64,000 nucleotides of DNA from Brevibacillus brevis (lineage in GTDB: Bacteria; Bacillota; Bacilli; Brevibacillales; Brevibacillaceae), in NCBI RefSeq assembly GCF_022026395.1, contig NZ_CP041767.1, forward strand, positions 4,980,501 to 5,044,500. The letters run 5' to 3'. Numbering within the stretch: the stretch's first letter is position 1; every line of letters begins with the position of its first letter. The translations under genes were made by a program, and so were the position numbers. Shown here in pieces: positions 29,311 to 39,018 of this stretch. The notes beneath the pieces are model-generated. The model was not told the origin of the DNA, ran no database searches, and worked only from the letters and a program-made list of their open reading frames with translations.

Positions 29311-29703
29311 CTACTCATCGAACTCGTCTTTATCGAGTCGCACCTCAAGGTGGTGACCATCAGGTGTCTCAAAATACAAATTATAGCTGGTAGGCTGTGT
29401 AATTGGGCCACGATAGCAAATATTCTCTGCCTCCAGCTTATCAACCAGATAGTCCAGCTCAGCACGGCTCTGCACAGAGAAGGCGAGATGATCGACTTGC
29501 CCTACGCCGCCTTTCCCAGCTTCCCCGCCATGAGGATGAAGACCGATCCGTGTGTATGTGCCAATTTGAAAGTAGACAGGTGCTCCTTCCGTCATATTCT
29601 CTTCCGGGATAGGGACTTCCAAAATGTCCTTAAAAAAACGAGCTACCTTCACAACATCACTACAATTCAATGCGATGTGGTGAACGGCTTTCAAATGAAA
29701 CAT
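29311..29703 (-). CDS. VOC (glyoxalase/bleomycin resistance fold) family protein
   Basis: A 130-residue VOC protein made of two beta-alpha-beta-beta-beta units: VHHIALNCSDVVKVARFFKD at the start, QVDHLAFSVQSRAELDYLVD in the middle and YFETPDGHHLEVRL at the end. Metal-type ligands (His in HHIAL and VDHLAF, Glu in HLEVRL) are present, so it may be an active metalloenzyme. RBS GGGAGGCAGTGTGA. It follows the CPVC protein by 22 bp, probably one transcript. The reaction is unknown. Confidence 0.85.
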   Translation of the reverse strand: MFHLKAVHHIALNCSDVVKVARFFKDILEVPIPEENMTEGAPVYFQIGTYTRIGLHPHGGEAGKGGVGQVDHLAFSVQSRAELDYLVDKLEAENICYRGPITQPTSYNLYFETPDGHHLEVRLDKDEFDE

Positions 29704-29725
29704 TCACACTGCCTCCCACGTCAAC

Positions 29726-30166
29726 TCAGGTCATGCGCTCTTGTGCGACATTAGCTTTTCTTTTATTGTACTGCTTCAATCGCTCGCTTAACCGTCTTAA
29801 ACGAATCATCAATGCTTCCCGCCAATCGTCATCCTGTAACTCCTTGGCGATCCCGAGCAGATCAAGTGATATATCAATCTGCTGCTTTAACACTTCGGCG
29901 AAGCTGGCTGCTTCATCCGTCATGGTACAATTCTCAAACAACTCGGATGTATTGTCAACACTCACAAAGTCAGCAAAATCCACTTCTGGAGCCTGATCTC
30001 CCTGAGCATATTCTACTAAAATTTCGTATTCTCCCTCAATACCAGGATGAACCTCAATTCTGTCACATACAGGACAAAACATGATCGGGACATTGTGTAC
30101 AAGCGTTTTATAATGACGGACTGAGCCTACGGAACCTACCATTCCAGCACCACAACAAAAACTCAT
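29726..30166 (-). CDS. Putative zinc-ribbon protein, 146 residues
   Basis: Starts MSFCCGAGMVGSVGSVRHYK, then FCPVCDRIEVHPGIEG, giving two Cys pairs in the first 45 residues as in a YgiT-like zinc finger. The rest is acidic and helical, ending in a basic tail SERLKQYNKRK. Start set at the ATG after GGGAGGGAGACTAT, 8 codons inside the longest frame. Located just upstream of the VOC gene on the same strand. No function assigned. Confidence 0.65.
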   Translation of the reverse strand: MSFCCGAGMVGSVGSVRHYKTLVHNVPIMFCPVCDRIEVHPGIEGEYEILVEYAQGDQAPEVDFADFVSVDNTSELFENCTMTDEAASFAEVLKQQIDISLDLLGIAKELQDDDWREALMIRLRRLSERLKQYNKRKANVAQERMT

Positions 30167-30395
30167 ATAGTCTCCCTCCCTATTCGCCAAATGAAACGTC
30201 CATGTCCGTTTTTTGGTCGAAACTTTGTCTGTATCCGCATTGTAGCGTATATGCCCACTAACTCTCCACCCGCAAATGCTACCAATAAAGGAATCGAAGT
30301 AAGATTTGGTTTATCCATTTTACTCGATTTGCTTAGATTCCCGCAACATTTTCTGACTAGTATGAATACTTTACCTCATTTGCCTAAATCCATCA

Positions 30396-30424
30396 TAAAA
30401 GGTAGTCTGAATCTATCCGATAAT
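30396..30424 (+). promoter_or_regulatory. SigD-type (motility) promoter
   Basis: TAAA is followed after 16 bases by TCCGATAA, close to the SigD consensus TAAA-N14-16-GCCGATAT, about 50 bp before a chemotaxis receptor gene. The rest of the 30191-30472 space shows no gene I can support. Confidence 0.7.
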
Positions 30425-30472
30425 AAGGAATAATAATCATTTTAGCAAAAATTCAAAAAGGAGAGCGGTTTC

Positions 30473-32527
30473 ATGCTTCGTTTTAAAAGTCTTCGTGCTC
30501 GAACACTAACCATTACTCTGCCTGTCATTATCTTGACTCTTTTGCTCGTCGTGGGCATCGGTTTCTGGTTCTCTGTCGACCAACTGAATCGGGAAATTGA
30601 AGACAAAATGAACTATCAACTAGATATGGTCGCCAGTAATGTGGAAAAGCAACTGGAAGCCCATAGCAAAGTAACGTTGAGTATGGCTCGCTTTATTGAA
30701 ATGGGTCCTATTACAAATTCGCTGGAGCAGTTAGATTCCCTGCTGTCCAAAACCGTTCTCATTAATGATACGACGGTTGGAATGGGAATTTTCATGGAAC
30801 CTTACGCTTTTGACCCAAACAAGAAACTCGTTGCTACCTACGGGGCTAAGAACGACGGCAAGGTTAACATTACAGGTGAATACAGCAGCGATTCTTACAA
30901 CTATCCCAATCAAGACTGGTACAAGGTCGGTATTTCAACCAAGAAGGAAACCGATTATTCCGAGCCGTACTTTGACGAGGTTTCCAAGGTCTCCATGGTG
31001 ACGGTAGTCGCCCCTTTTTACACTCCGGATAAAAAGCTTCTGGGTGTGGCCACAGACGATATTACACTCACTGACGTGGAAAAGCTCGTCTCCAGTACAA
31101 AAGTAGGCGAAACAGGCTGGGCCTTTTTGGTGGATCAAAAAGGGAGATACCTCGCTCATCCTCAAGCGGACAAACTGATGAATCATTCCGTTCAATCTGA
31201 CGAGAATGCTTCCTTGGCAGCAATCGGTCCTTCTCTTCTGGAAGAGAAATCAGGGATGAAGACGTTTACCGATGAAAATGGCGCCAATCGTGTTTATTTT
31301 CAAGAGCTCGGAGATACAAACTGGACAATCGCTCTCGTGATGCCAGAAAAAGAAATTGCTGATCCACTCTATGACTTGTTCTTTGAGCTTTGTACGGTGA
31401 GTCTGATCGGTCTGTTGATCATGATTGCTGTCATTTATTACTTCAGTAAATACTTGACCAAACAAATCGATCGCGCGAACCAGCTGGCGCATGCCCTCTC
31501 CAGTGGCGATTTTACCGCTTCCATGGATATTCAGACAGCAGATGAGATGGGGGTTATGGCAAATCGCTTCAACTCCATGACGGCAACCTTGCGCGAAACG
31601 CTTGGGCAAGTCAGCTTCAACGCTCAACAGGTTGCTGCTACGTCAGAGCAATTGATGGCCAGTGCGGAACAGACAAGCAAAGCAACAGAGCAGATCGCTC
31701 AATCCGTTCAAGAAATTGCCTACGGTACGGAGCAGCAAGTGGATGCAACTGTTCAAGGCTATGAGGTCATCAACGAGATTGCCGTACACATCGAAGCAAT
31801 GGAAAAAGGCATTGAGGATGTCAATCACTCTACACAAGAAGCGAACCGCCAAGCCACAGATGGCAATCAGATGGCAGCCAAAACGGTCGAGCACATGGAT
31901 GTGATCCATAGCCAAATGGCCAAGACCTCTACCATTGTCAATACGCTAGGCCAACGCTCCCAAGAAATTGGAGAAATGATCTCACTCATCACGACGATCG
32001 CCAATCAAACCAACCTGCTCGCTCTGAACGCCGCTATCGAAGCAGCTCGCGCCGGAGAACAAGGACGAGGCTTTGCCGTTGTAGCTGACGAGGTGCGCAA
32101 GCTCGCTGAACAGTCCAGCTCCGCCGCCGAGCAGGTCAGTCACATCGTCACAGTGATTCAGCAGGACACAGGCTCAGCAATTGCGGCAATGAATCATGGC
32201 GCTTCGATTTTGGGAGAAGGCATGACTCTCGTTCGCTCAACAGGCAATGCGTTTGAACAAATTACCGACTCCACGTCCGGGTTGCTCGTTCGCATGAATG
32301 AAGTGACAACGGAAATGAGCAAGATCAGTCAGCAAATGCAAACGATTGTATCCGCCATTACACATATTACACAAATCGCAGAGCAATCAGCTGGCAACTC
32401 TCAAACGGTTGCAGCAGCAGCGGAAGAACAAACCGCTTCCATGGAGGAAATCTCTTCGGCTGCAACGATGCTGGCGAAAATGGCAGAAGAGCTTAATGAT
32501 GCAGTACGAACATTCAAGTTGGAGTAG
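30473..32527 (+). CDS. Methyl-accepting chemotaxis protein with Cache sensor domain
   Basis: A 684-residue receptor. Membrane helix 1 spans about residues 12-33. An extracellular dCache domain follows (about 40-295; [23 protein letters not shown] and [21 protein letters not shown] are typical). Helix 2 is near 300-320, then a HAMP linker and the cytoplasmic signalling domain. The CheA/CheW-contact hairpin reads [20 protein letters not shown] with [18 protein letters not shown] after it. It detects small external ligands; the ligand is unknown. RBS AAAGGAGAGCGGTTTC, and a SigD-type promoter places it in the motility regulon. Confidence 0.94.
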   Translation: MLRFKSLRARTLTITLPVIILTLLLVVGIGFWFSVDQLNREIEDKMNYQLDMVASNVEKQLEAHSKVTLSMARFIEMGPITNSLEQLDSLLSKTVLINDTTVGMGIFMEPYAFDPNKKLVATYGAKNDGKVNITGEYSSDSYNYPNQDWYKVGISTKKETDYSEPYFDEVSKVSMVTVVAPFYTPDKKLLGVATDDITLTDVEKLVSSTKVGETGWAFLVDQKGRYLAHPQADKLMNHSVQSDENASLAAIGPSLLEEKSGMKTFTDENGANRVYFQELGDTNWTIALVMPEKEIADPLYDLFFELCTVSLIGLLIMIAVIYYFSKYLTKQIDRANQLAHALSSGDFTASMDIQTADEMGVMANRFNSMTATLRETLGQVSFNAQQVAATSEQLMASAEQTSKATEQIAQSVQEIAYGTEQQVDATVQGYEVINEIAVHIEAMEKGIEDVNHSTQEANRQATDGNQMAAKTVEHMDVIHSQMAKTSTIVNTLGQRSQEIGEMISLITTIANQTNLLALNAAIEAARAGEQGRGFAVVADEVRKLAEQSSSAAEQVSHIVTVIQQDTGSAIAAMNHGASILGEGMTLVRSTGNAFEQITDSTSGLLVRMNEVTTEMSKISQQMQTIVSAITHITQIAEQSAGNSQTVAAAAEEQTASMEEISSAATMLAKMAEELNDAVRTFKLE

Positions 32528-32545
32528 CCCGCCCATAAAAATAAG

Positions 32546-32576
32546 AAAAGCCGGAGCACAAAAGCCCCGGCTTTTT
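32546..32576. terminator. Bidirectional terminator
   Basis: AAAAGCCGG pairs with CCGGCTTTT and has T6 on the plus side. It separates the chemotaxis receptor from convergent gcvH. Confidence 0.8.
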
Positions 32577-32582
32577 TGTTTC

Positions 32583-32963
32583 CTATTCTTTTACCATCGC
32601 TTCGTATTTGTCTGCATCCATCAGCTTGTCCAGCTCAGCTGTATCAGACAATTCGACGACGATCATCCATGCTTGCTCGTATGGCGAAGAGTTAACCAGT
32701 TCAGGTGCATCTTCCAGTTCGCCATTTACTTCTACTACTTTACCAGTTACAGGAGCGTACAGTTCAGAAACGGTTTTTACCGATTCCACGCTGCCAAACG
32801 GCTCATCCTGTTGGATTGTCGCGCCTACTTCAGGCAATTCGACAAACACGATGTCACCCAGCTCTGATTGAGCAAAAGAAGTGATTCCGATGTACGCCTT
32901 GTTTCCTTCTACTCGCACCCACTCATGCTCTTCACTGTAACGTAGATTTTTCGGGAATTCCAT
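32583..32963 (-). CDS. gcvH: Glycine cleavage system H protein
   Basis: A 126-residue lipoyl carrier. The lipoylation site is Lys63 in [16 protein letters not shown], and the H-protein frame ([32 protein letters not shown], then VTGKVVEVN) is complete. It shuttles aminomethyl groups in glycine cleavage and serves as a lipoyl relay for other complexes. No gcvT or gcvP is nearby, so it is a stand-alone gene, as in B. subtilis, where it lies close to yusI; a yusI-like gene is 1.7 kb away here. Confidence 0.95.
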   Translation of the reverse strand: MEFPKNLRYSEEHEWVRVEGNKAYIGITSFAQSELGDIVFVELPEVGATIQQDEPFGSVESVKTVSELYAPVTGKVVEVNGELEDAPELVNSSPYEQAWMIVVELSDTAELDKLMDADKYEAMVKE

Positions 32964-33022
32964 CGTTTACATATCCTCCTATCGGGTACAATCCATTACA
33001 CATACATAATTAGACGAACATT

Positions 33023-33475
33023 CTAGGATTCCTCTTCGATCCCCAAAATTCTGAACAAGCGTTTTTTTACCAGTTGGAGACCCTTCTCTCCTGCCTGAAA
33101 ATGACGTAACTGAAGAGCCTCGTCAAACAAATAAAAAGCGGGGACGTATTCATTCTGGAATGCATCGACTGTCTTTCTATCATTATCGATTGCAATAGGG
33201 TGTGTCAAATGTTGTTCTGCAATCGCTTTTTTGATCAGCTCGATATCAGTATCTTTTTCCGAATGAGGCGTATGAATTCCAATGACCTTCAAACCGTTAG
33301 CAGCGTATTGGTCTCGCCATTCATTTATGCTTGGCATCGATTCCTTGCACATGTAACAACTGACGGACCAGATATGCACCAAAACAGGACTTCCAGCCAA
33401 ATCAGCTTTGGTTGTTTGCCCGTTGATCCACTCCGTAATCCCGGAAAAGTCAGGCATTTCTTCGCGCAAACGCAT
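33023..33475 (-). CDS. Thioredoxin-fold thiol:disulfide protein (ResA/TlpA-like)
   Basis: A 150-residue redoxin. The active site Cys40-Tyr-Met-Cys43 lies in IWSVSCYMCKESMPS, followed by the family's GLKVIGIHTPHSEKD and a cis-Pro VPAFYLFDE. No signal peptide or membrane anchor is seen, so unlike ResA it is predicted to be cytosolic. The CYMC dipeptide is unusual for the family, and the redox potential is therefore not predictable. RBS AGAGGGGATGAGCTTTC. Confidence 0.82.
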   Translation of the reverse strand: MRLREEMPDFSGITEWINGQTTKADLAGSPVLVHIWSVSCYMCKESMPSINEWRDQYAANGLKVIGIHTPHSEKDTDIELIKKAIAEQHLTHPIAIDNDRKTVDAFQNEYVPAFYLFDEALQLRHFQAGEKGLQLVKKRLFRILGIEEES

Positions 33476-33508
33476 GAAAGCTCATCCCCTCTTTTTTGAC
33501 TTCAACTG

Positions 33509-34699
33509 TTACACACTTGTGTTCATGCGGAGAATCCCAGATTGATCGATGGCAGCCACCGCCTCTAACAGAATATCAGGAGGTTGGACGAGAGCAATTC
33601 GTACATACCCTTCTCCTTCTTCGCCGAAGGCACTTCCCGGAACGACCACGACACCGGCTTTCTCCAGTAATGCGAAGGCAAACTCTCGTGACGTCCAGCC
33701 GTCCGGTACAGCTGCCCAGACGAACATAGTCGCCTTTGGAGATGGAATGCTCCATCCCGCCTTTGCCAATGCCCCCAGCAGCACATCACGTCGTTCCTGG
33801 TAAACGGAGGCGACTGTATTTGTCCTACCCGATTCCCGATCATTTCGCAAAGCCTCAATGGCCATTTGCTGCACAGGCAAAAAGACGCCGTAATCGATAT
33901 TCGATTTTACAATCGCAAGCGGCTTAATGATGTCTGCGTTCCCTACAACGTAAGCGATCCGGCAGCCTGCCATGTTGAAGCTCTTGGAGAACGAATTAAA
34001 TTCAATTCCCACTTTCTTCGCCCCTGGCACTTGCAAAAAGCTCGGCGCTTGATAGCCGTCAAACACCATTTCCGAATAGGCCAAATCATGAACCACGATA
34101 ATGTCAAAACGCTTGGCAAAAGCCACAACCTCTTCAAAAAAGGCAAGGGTAGCGACCGCGGAAACCGGATTATTCGGATAGTTCAGAATCATAAACGTTG
34201 CACGAGACGCAATCTCCTCTGGAATGTCTGTCAGCTTTGGCAAAAATTCATTTTCTGCCCGCAGAGGCATCCGGTAAGGTACCGCTCCCGCCAAATAAAC
34301 ACTGCCTTCGTAGATCGGATACCCAGGATCGGGTACAAGTACGATATCTCCAGGATCGGTCCATGCCAAAGCAAAGTGAGCCAAACCATCCTGTGACCCC
34401 ATCAAGGAATGAACCTCCCCATCTGGCGCCAGCTCCACTCCAAAACGATATTGATACCAGCGGGCGACCTCTTCTCGGAAGGCCGCCGTTCCATCGCTCA
34501 ATGGGTAGCGAAAAGCGCTTGGTTGCTGGATGGCATGGATTAACGTTTGCAGAAGCTTCTCGTCAGGCTGCTGATCAGGACTGCCGATGCTCAAGTCGTA
34601 TACCGTTTTTGTTTTGGCAACTTCCCTTTTGCGAGCCTCCATCTCTGAAAAAATATCGGCGGAAAGATGGTTCAGTCTCTTGGATGGTTGGCGCATCAT
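33509..34699 (-). CDS. Class I/II aminotransferase
   Basis: A 396-residue PLP-dependent aminotransferase. The Schiff-base Lys is in FNSFSKSFNMAGCRIAYVVG; MILNYPNNPVSAVA and VVHDLAYSEMVFDG supply the Asn and Asp/Tyr that bind PLP, and YVRIALV the substrate-carboxylate Arg. The text resembles LL-diaminopimelate aminotransferase-like or alanine-type enzymes; the substrate is unresolved. Its ATG overlaps the ArsC-like gene stop by 4 bp. The salvage operons at 48-56 kb lack a mtnE gene, so this enzyme could be considered for that step, though nothing in the sequence shows it. Confidence 0.85.
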   Translation of the reverse strand: MMRQPSKRLNHLSADIFSEMEARKREVAKTKTVYDLSIGSPDQQPDEKLLQTLIHAIQQPSAFRYPLSDGTAAFREEVARWYQYRFGVELAPDGEVHSLMGSQDGLAHFALAWTDPGDIVLVPDPGYPIYEGSVYLAGAVPYRMPLRAENEFLPKLTDIPEEIASRATFMILNYPNNPVSAVATLAFFEEVVAFAKRFDIIVVHDLAYSEMVFDGYQAPSFLQVPGAKKVGIEFNSFSKSFNMAGCRIAYVVGNADIIKPLAIVKSNIDYGVFLPVQQMAIEALRNDRESGRTNTVASVYQERRDVLLGALAKAGWSIPSPKATMFVWAAVPDGWTSREFAFALLEKAGVVVVPGSAFGEEGEGYVRIALVQPPDILLEAVAAIDQSGILRMNTSV

Positions 34700-35061
34700 G
34701 CCTTCCCTCCCCAAGCCTTCTCCAGTTCTTCTTCTTTAAAACCAAGAGTTACGGTACGATCACTTGCGATAAGAGGCCGTTTGATCAGCTTGCCATTGGA
34801 AGCCAACAACTCAAGCATTTCATCCTCGGACATCGTAGGCAGCTTGTCCTTCAAGCCCAGCTCGCGGTATTGGACACCACTCACATTGAAAAACTTGCGC
34901 AAATCGAGGCCGCTTGTCTGCCAAATTTGGCGCAGCTCTTCTTTGGACGGCGGTGCATCGACAATCGGAATTTCTTCGAAGCCAATATTTTGATCCGTGA
35001 GCCATTTTTTTACTTTGCGGCATGTATCACATTTGTTGTAAAGATAGGCTTTCATTGTCAT
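34696..35061 (-). CDS. yusI: ArsC/Spx family protein YusI
   Basis: A 121-residue thioredoxin-like protein with CDTC (Cys11, Cys14) in YLYNKCDTCRKVKKWL, then IPIVDAPPSKEELRQIW, the Spx/ArsC pattern, and a C-terminal RPLIASDRTVTLGFKEEE. In the ArsC/Spx superfamily the pair can act as a reductase or as a redox switch. It resembles B. subtilis YusI, of unknown function. The ATG at 35061 lies 8 bases after GAGG; in-frame ATGs occur on either side. It is coupled to the aminotransferase by ATGA. Confidence 0.82.
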   Translation of the reverse strand: MTMKAYLYNKCDTCRKVKKWLTDQNIGFEEIPIVDAPPSKEELRQIWQTSGLDLRKFFNVSGVQYRELGLKDKLPTMSEDEMLELLASNGKLIKRPLIASDRTVTLGFKEEELEKAWGGKA

Positions 35062-35094
35062 ATTCATTTCCTCGCTTTTTCGTTTCTGACAAAA

Positions 35095-35125
35095 ACGACA
35101 GCCGTCCCTCTCTTCTGGCTGTCGT
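35095..35125 (-). terminator. Intrinsic terminator
   Basis: ACGACAGCC pairs with GGCTGTCGT, with a T-run on the minus strand, ending the small gene at 35.15-35.33 kb before yusI. Confidence 0.8.
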
Positions 35126-35150
35126 CATACGTTTACTCCTCATGTTGAAA

Positions 35151-35327
35151 CTATTCTTCGGTGCGCTCGCTCTTTGTATCATCTTCTTCATTCGTCTGGT
35201 CAGGATTTACCTGCCACATTTGCGAAAGCGGCGAGAAGGGCACCCCTAGTTGCTTGGCATTCTGGTCTTCCACAGCCTCAGCCAGTGTCCCGGTTAAAGG
35301 CATGGTGTACTCAATGTGCTCATCCAT
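35151..35327 (-). CDS. Acidic small protein, 58 residues
   Basis: Unrecognised. Begins MDEHIEYTMPLTGTLAEAVED and ends in an acidic tail rich in Glu, Asp and Thr. Start chosen at the ATG after AAGGAGGATGGGCA, a strong RBS, 16 codons inside the longest frame. It sits 47 bp after the DUF2797 gene on the same strand and is followed by a terminator, so it is likely the last gene of that transcript. No function visible. Confidence 0.6.
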   Translation of the reverse strand: MDEHIEYTMPLTGTLAEAVEDQNAKQLGVPFSPLSQMWQVNPDQTNEEDDTKSERTEE

Positions 35328-35374
35328 TTGCCCATCCTCCTTCACATGTCCTAGTGTGAGGAGTTTGCAGGTCA

Positions 35375-36190
35375 TTATGCAGACGTTTTAGCTTTAATCT
35401 CGACTTGGTATCCAGCGTGCTTTCTCACCTGAAATACACCATTTTCAAAAATCAAATACTGTGCTTTCACACCGATCAATCGTCCGCCGAGCTGTTCTTC
35501 TTTATCGAGCGTTTTGGAATTAATTTTATCCAGTGACTCCAAGATCGGATAAGCAATGTCTACCCATTCGTCTTCGCGATATTGGAATGCTTTAAACTGT
35601 TCAGGAAAATGACCGTACACTTCGTCCCGCATGGCGAGCAAGTCGATTTCCTTCACATCTCCCTTGAGCATTTTGCGCCAGTTGGTCTTGTCCGGCAAAA
35701 ACTGACTCAAGTGAAATTCAAGCTCCCCAGCCATTCGACGAGTCGGAACCTCCGCAATCGGAATCGCGCGAATTGCGCCTTGATCTACCCAGCGTCTCAA
35801 TTCATTATGCTTGCGAGTCAATCCTACCTTTATATCACTCGACACTGCCAGATAGACAAAATGAGGAATCATGCAATATCTCTCGCCAAAGCTCTCGTCC
35901 CGGCAAGTCCCCAAGTCAAAATGACATTCATGCGGCTTGACGATGCACAGGTCATTTTCCGGCAGTTTGGTAAAACAGGGATAGCAATACCCGCTGTTAA
36001 ACGTCTTGTTTGTTTTGCGGCCACAGGCAATGCAGTTTTTTTCGCCTAAAAACGAAATCGTCAATTCACTGCCCAGCCATTCGTTAAGCGGAAGTCGATC
36101 GTCACCGATATTCAAATAGTAGTCTACCGGCTTGTCCCTTCCATGGTACTCGTGTGTTAGTCCTTGCAAAATACCGCGGAGTTCCACCAA
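35375..36190 (-). CDS. DUF2797 family protein
   Basis: A 271-residue soluble protein. Two Cys pairs (CIACGRKT near 53 and YCYPCF near 69) suggest a zinc site. The motif HECHFDLGTCRDESFGERYC and YLAVSSDIKVGLTRKHNELRRWVDQGA are characteristic of DUF2797. The function is unknown; the fold of the middle part has been likened to GIY-YIG-type nucleases, an idea I cannot test here. The start could be TTG at 36190 or GTG at 36187 after GGAGAGGAG. Confidence 0.8.
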   Translation of the reverse strand: MVELRGILQGLTHEYHGRDKPVDYYLNIGDDRLPLNEWLGSELTISFLGEKNCIACGRKTNKTFNSGYCYPCFTKLPENDLCIVKPHECHFDLGTCRDESFGERYCMIPHFVYLAVSSDIKVGLTRKHNELRRWVDQGAIRAIPIAEVPTRRMAGELEFHLSQFLPDKTNWRKMLKGDVKEIDLLAMRDEVYGHFPEQFKAFQYREDEWVDIAYPILESLDKINSKTLDKEEQLGGRLIGVKAQYLIFENGVFQVRKHAGYQVEIKAKTSA

Positions 36191-36328
36191 ACTCTCTCCT
36201 CTCCTATGTACGGTTCTTCCATTTTAACATAATCGCCACCTACTCTGACCGCTGTTTTCTTTTGGTAGCATGTTTTCCCTGGCAGGAGGTGAACCTAATC
36301 ACATCCCAGAAGAAGGAGGCGATTGTTC

Positions 36329-37030
36329 ATGCGCAAATGCATACGGTACGCCTTGCTACTCGCCTGCCTTCTTGGCTACGGCACCCTACCTGCTTTTGCC
36401 CAGCAAACACTGCCTTCATATGAGCCGATCCACAGAATCGACACAGAGAAAAAGGTCGTCGCTCTCACTTTTGATGATGGGCCAGATGCTATCTATACGC
36501 CCAAAATTCTTGAGGTGCTGCATCAGTACAACGTTCGCGCTACGTTTTTTGTCCTTGGCTCCCAAGTGGACAAGCACCCAAAGGTCATGCAGTGGATTTA
36601 CAAGGCTGGGCATGAAATCGGCAACCACGGCTACCACCATTTTGATCTGAACAAGCTGACCGAGCATGAAGTGTACGAAGAAATCAAGCATGCAGAACGC
36701 TCCATTTTGAAGACGACCGGCATTTTGGCGCAATACTACCGTCCTCCCTACGGCATCCTGACACATGACGTCATGAATGCGGTTCAATCCAGTGGCTACG
36801 ACATCATTCACTGGTCGATTGATCCTCGTGATTGGTCTTTGGCACGCACGGCTAACGTCATTGCCAAAAGCGTCAAGAGTAATGTCTCCTCCGGCGATAT
36901 CATCCTGTTCCATGATGGGGGCTTAAACCAACGGCAAACAGTCGCTGCACTCCGGGAGCTCATCACGGATTTGCGTTCGCAGGGCTATCGATTTGTCACG
37001 GTTAGTCAATTGTTGGATGCAGCAAAATAA
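36329..37030 (+). CDS. Secreted polysaccharide deacetylase
   Basis: A 233-residue NodB-domain enzyme with a signal peptide (residues 1-23, ending near AFAQQ). Motifs are complete: LTFDDGPDA, NHGYHHFD (two metal His), RPPYG and IILFHDGG. It is shorter than the 6.5-kb paralogue but shares the same layout, including the C-terminal YRFVTVSQLL. Likely substrate is cell-wall or capsule N-acetylated glycan. Start at the ATG after AAGGAGGCGATTGTTC. Confidence 0.88.
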   Translation: MRKCIRYALLLACLLGYGTLPAFAQQTLPSYEPIHRIDTEKKVVALTFDDGPDAIYTPKILEVLHQYNVRATFFVLGSQVDKHPKVMQWIYKAGHEIGNHGYHHFDLNKLTEHEVYEEIKHAERSILKTTGILAQYYRPPYGILTHDVMNAVQSSGYDIIHWSIDPRDWSLARTANVIAKSVKSNVSSGDIILFHDGGLNQRQTVAALRELITDLRSQGYRFVTVSQLLDAAK

Positions 37031-37034
37031 TACG

Positions 37035-37090
37035 GCACCAGTGCCTCGTTTTTCATGATACGAAACGAAGCAACTGGTGCCCTTCTTTTT
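37035..37090. terminator. Terminator between deacetylase and GlnQ-like gene
   Basis: GCACCAGT pairs with ACTGGTGC, with an inner CGTTT/AAACG stem, followed by a T-rich run. Confidence 0.7.
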
Positions 37091-37818
37091 TACGCCAATA
37101 CCTTGCCCAAGAACGAACGCAAGCGATCGTTGACGTTATTGCCAAATACCTCACTGGGATGACCTTCTGCCATGATGATACCTTGATCCATAAAAATGAT
37201 TCGGTCGCCCACTTCCTTGGCAAAATTCATTTCGTGCGTCACAATCACCATTGTCATGCCTTCTTTGGCTAAATTTTTGATGACGGCAAGCACCTCTCCC
37301 ACCAGTTCTGGGTCCAGAGCGGATGTCGGCTCATCAAACAGCATCACCTTTGGATTCATGGCGAGCGCCCTTGCGATTGCCACCCGTTGCATCTGCCCCC
37401 CAGAAAGCCGCTCGGGATACACATCGGCCTTGTCCTGAAGCCCTACCTTCTGCAAAAGAGCCAAGCCTTGCTTGCGGGCTTCTTCCTGAGACATCTTCTT
37501 TACTTTTACAGGGGCCAGCATGACGTTTTCCAGCACCGTTTTATGCGGAAAGAGATTAAAGCGCTGAAAAACCATCCCGACCTCTTCTCTCACTTTATTG
37601 ATATCGGTTTTGGGGTCTGACAAATCATGGCCGTTGATGACAATCTTTCCGTTGCTCATGTCCTCCAACTGATTCAAGCAACGTAGAAACGTGCTTTTGC
37701 CCGAGCCTGACGGTCCAATGACACAGACTACTTCCTTTTCTGCTACCTGAGTCGTAATGCCCTTTAATACTTTCAGATCGCCGTAGTTCTTCGTCAAATT
37801 CGACACCTGTATAATCAT
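37090..37818 (-). CDS. Polar amino acid ABC transporter ATP-binding protein (GlnQ-like)
   Basis: A 242-residue ATPase with Walker [12 protein letters not shown]-loop [17 protein letters not shown], signature [15 protein letters not shown] and Walker [20 protein letters not shown], the exact set of the GlnQ/ArtM group. RBS AGGGGGACAGACAA. No substrate-binding protein or permease gene lies next to it in this window, so it is an orphan subunit or pairs with distant genes. Confidence 0.9.
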   Translation of the reverse strand: MIIQVSNLTKNYGDLKVLKGITTQVAEKEVVCVIGPSGSGKSTFLRCLNQLEDMSNGKIVINGHDLSDPKTDINKVREEVGMVFQRFNLFPHKTVLENVMLAPVKVKKMSQEEARKQGLALLQKVGLQDKADVYPERLSGGQMQRVAIARALAMNPKVMLFDEPTSALDPELVGEVLAVIKNLAKEGMTMVIVTHEMNFAKEVGDRIIFMDQGIIMAEGHPSEVFGNNVNDRLRSFLGKVLA

Positions 37819-38024
37819 TTGTCTGTCCCCCTATTGCGATAAAACAAGCTTGATTGTGATTCTTGCTCTCTATTTTACCGCAATAGTCTAAAAATTGCAT
37901 GAATTTACTGTTCAGTTGTTGGAAGCCAGCCTTATGTACGATTAGCTCCATCCCATTTTTTCCAGTGCTTGTCGCATGCGTAACTATGCTCCCGGCGGCT
38001 CATTCTAAGTGTGAGGTGGTTTTC

Positions 38025-38990
38025 ATGCATCGAAAAAAATGGATCGCTCTTGTAATTGTACTGGCCGTTTTTCTATTAGGGCTTTTGGTGGAAGGGATTT
38101 ACGGGACTTATACAGATCTCGTCGACCATCCCGGGTTCGCTTGGGAAGAAAATGTGGTATCGGGCTATGGCAACAGCAAAATTGTGCAGCTGTTTGTGAA
38201 CGGCGTTATTTCGGGGCAACAGAATAGTGCTGGGGTACCTTCGATGACAGAGCTATTAACTGAACAGCTGCGCCGAATTGAAGAGGATGATCTGGTGAAA
38301 GGCGTGGTCCTTCGCATTGATAGTCCAGGTGGAGAAGTCGTCGCTACCGATGAATTACACAGACGCTTGTTGCGGCTCAAGCAGGTCCGCAATCTTCCCA
38401 TCGTCGTCAGCATGGGTTCCACGGCAGCCTCTGGCGGCTATTACTTGGCCACGACAGGCGATGCGATTTTTGCCAATCCCAACACACTGACCGGCAGTCT
38501 CGGCGTGATTTTCAATCTGTTTAACTATAGTGAAGCCGCGAACAAGCTTGGTGTGCATCAATACGCAATCAAAAGCGGACGCTTCAAAGACATCGGCAGT
38601 CCATCCCGGCCGCTGACGGACCCAGAACGGCAAATTTTCCAAACACTCGTCAACGAAAGCTACAACAATTTCGTCGACGTCATCGTCAAGGGCCGCAACC
38701 TCTCCCGTCAACGCGTACTGGAAATCGCTGACGGCCGCGTTTATTCCGGTGAGCAAGCAAAACGCCTGGGACTCATCGATGAATTCGGTGACTTGGAGGA
38801 AGCGACACGCTACGCGCTTTCTTTGTCTGGAGAAAAAGAAGCCATGGTCATCCGCTATGCAGACCAGCTCTCCATCAGCAAGCTGTTATTCAGTATGAAG
38901 CAGTACTGGTCGAATCCTGATCCGCTTGGTCTCAATCGAATATGGGACCGCCAAAGCTCCCCTCGCCTCCTGTATCAATTCATGCCTTAG
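38025..38990 (+). CDS. sppA: Signal peptide peptidase SppA
   Basis: A 321-residue membrane-anchored serine protease that degrades leftover signal peptides. An N-terminal helix (residues 7-27) anchors it. The Ser-Lys dyad is predicted at Ser136 (ASGGYY) and Lys188 (GRFKDIG), with the same 52-residue spacing as the B. subtilis enzyme. Start set at the ATG after GTGAGGTGG, 42 codons inside the longest frame. An RDD protein gene follows after 28 bp; in B. subtilis sppA is likewise followed by an RDD gene (yteJ). Confidence 0.93.
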   Translation: MHRKKWIALVIVLAVFLLGLLVEGIYGTYTDLVDHPGFAWEENVVSGYGNSKIVQLFVNGVISGQQNSAGVPSMTELLTEQLRRIEEDDLVKGVVLRIDSPGGEVVATDELHRRLLRLKQVRNLPIVVSMGSTAASGGYYLATTGDAIFANPNTLTGSLGVIFNLFNYSEAANKLGVHQYAIKSGRFKDIGSPSRPLTDPERQIFQTLVNESYNNFVDVIVKGRNLSRQRVLEIADGRVYSGEQAKRLGLIDEFGDLEEATRYALSLSGEKEAMVIRYADQLSISKLLFSMKQYWSNPDPLGLNRIWDRQSSPRLLYQFMP

Positions 38991-39018
38991 CCTGTTATTA
39001 CGGAAAGGAGTGGTTATC

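Noticed and set aside
28993..29754. Plus-strand frame of 253 codons
   Set aside because: It runs through the foldback element and then antisense to the VOC gene; no motif, no credible start.
30191..30433. 80-codon plus-strand frame before the chemoreceptor
   Set aside because: No ribosome binding site, and it runs through the SigD-type promoter; composition does not look coding.
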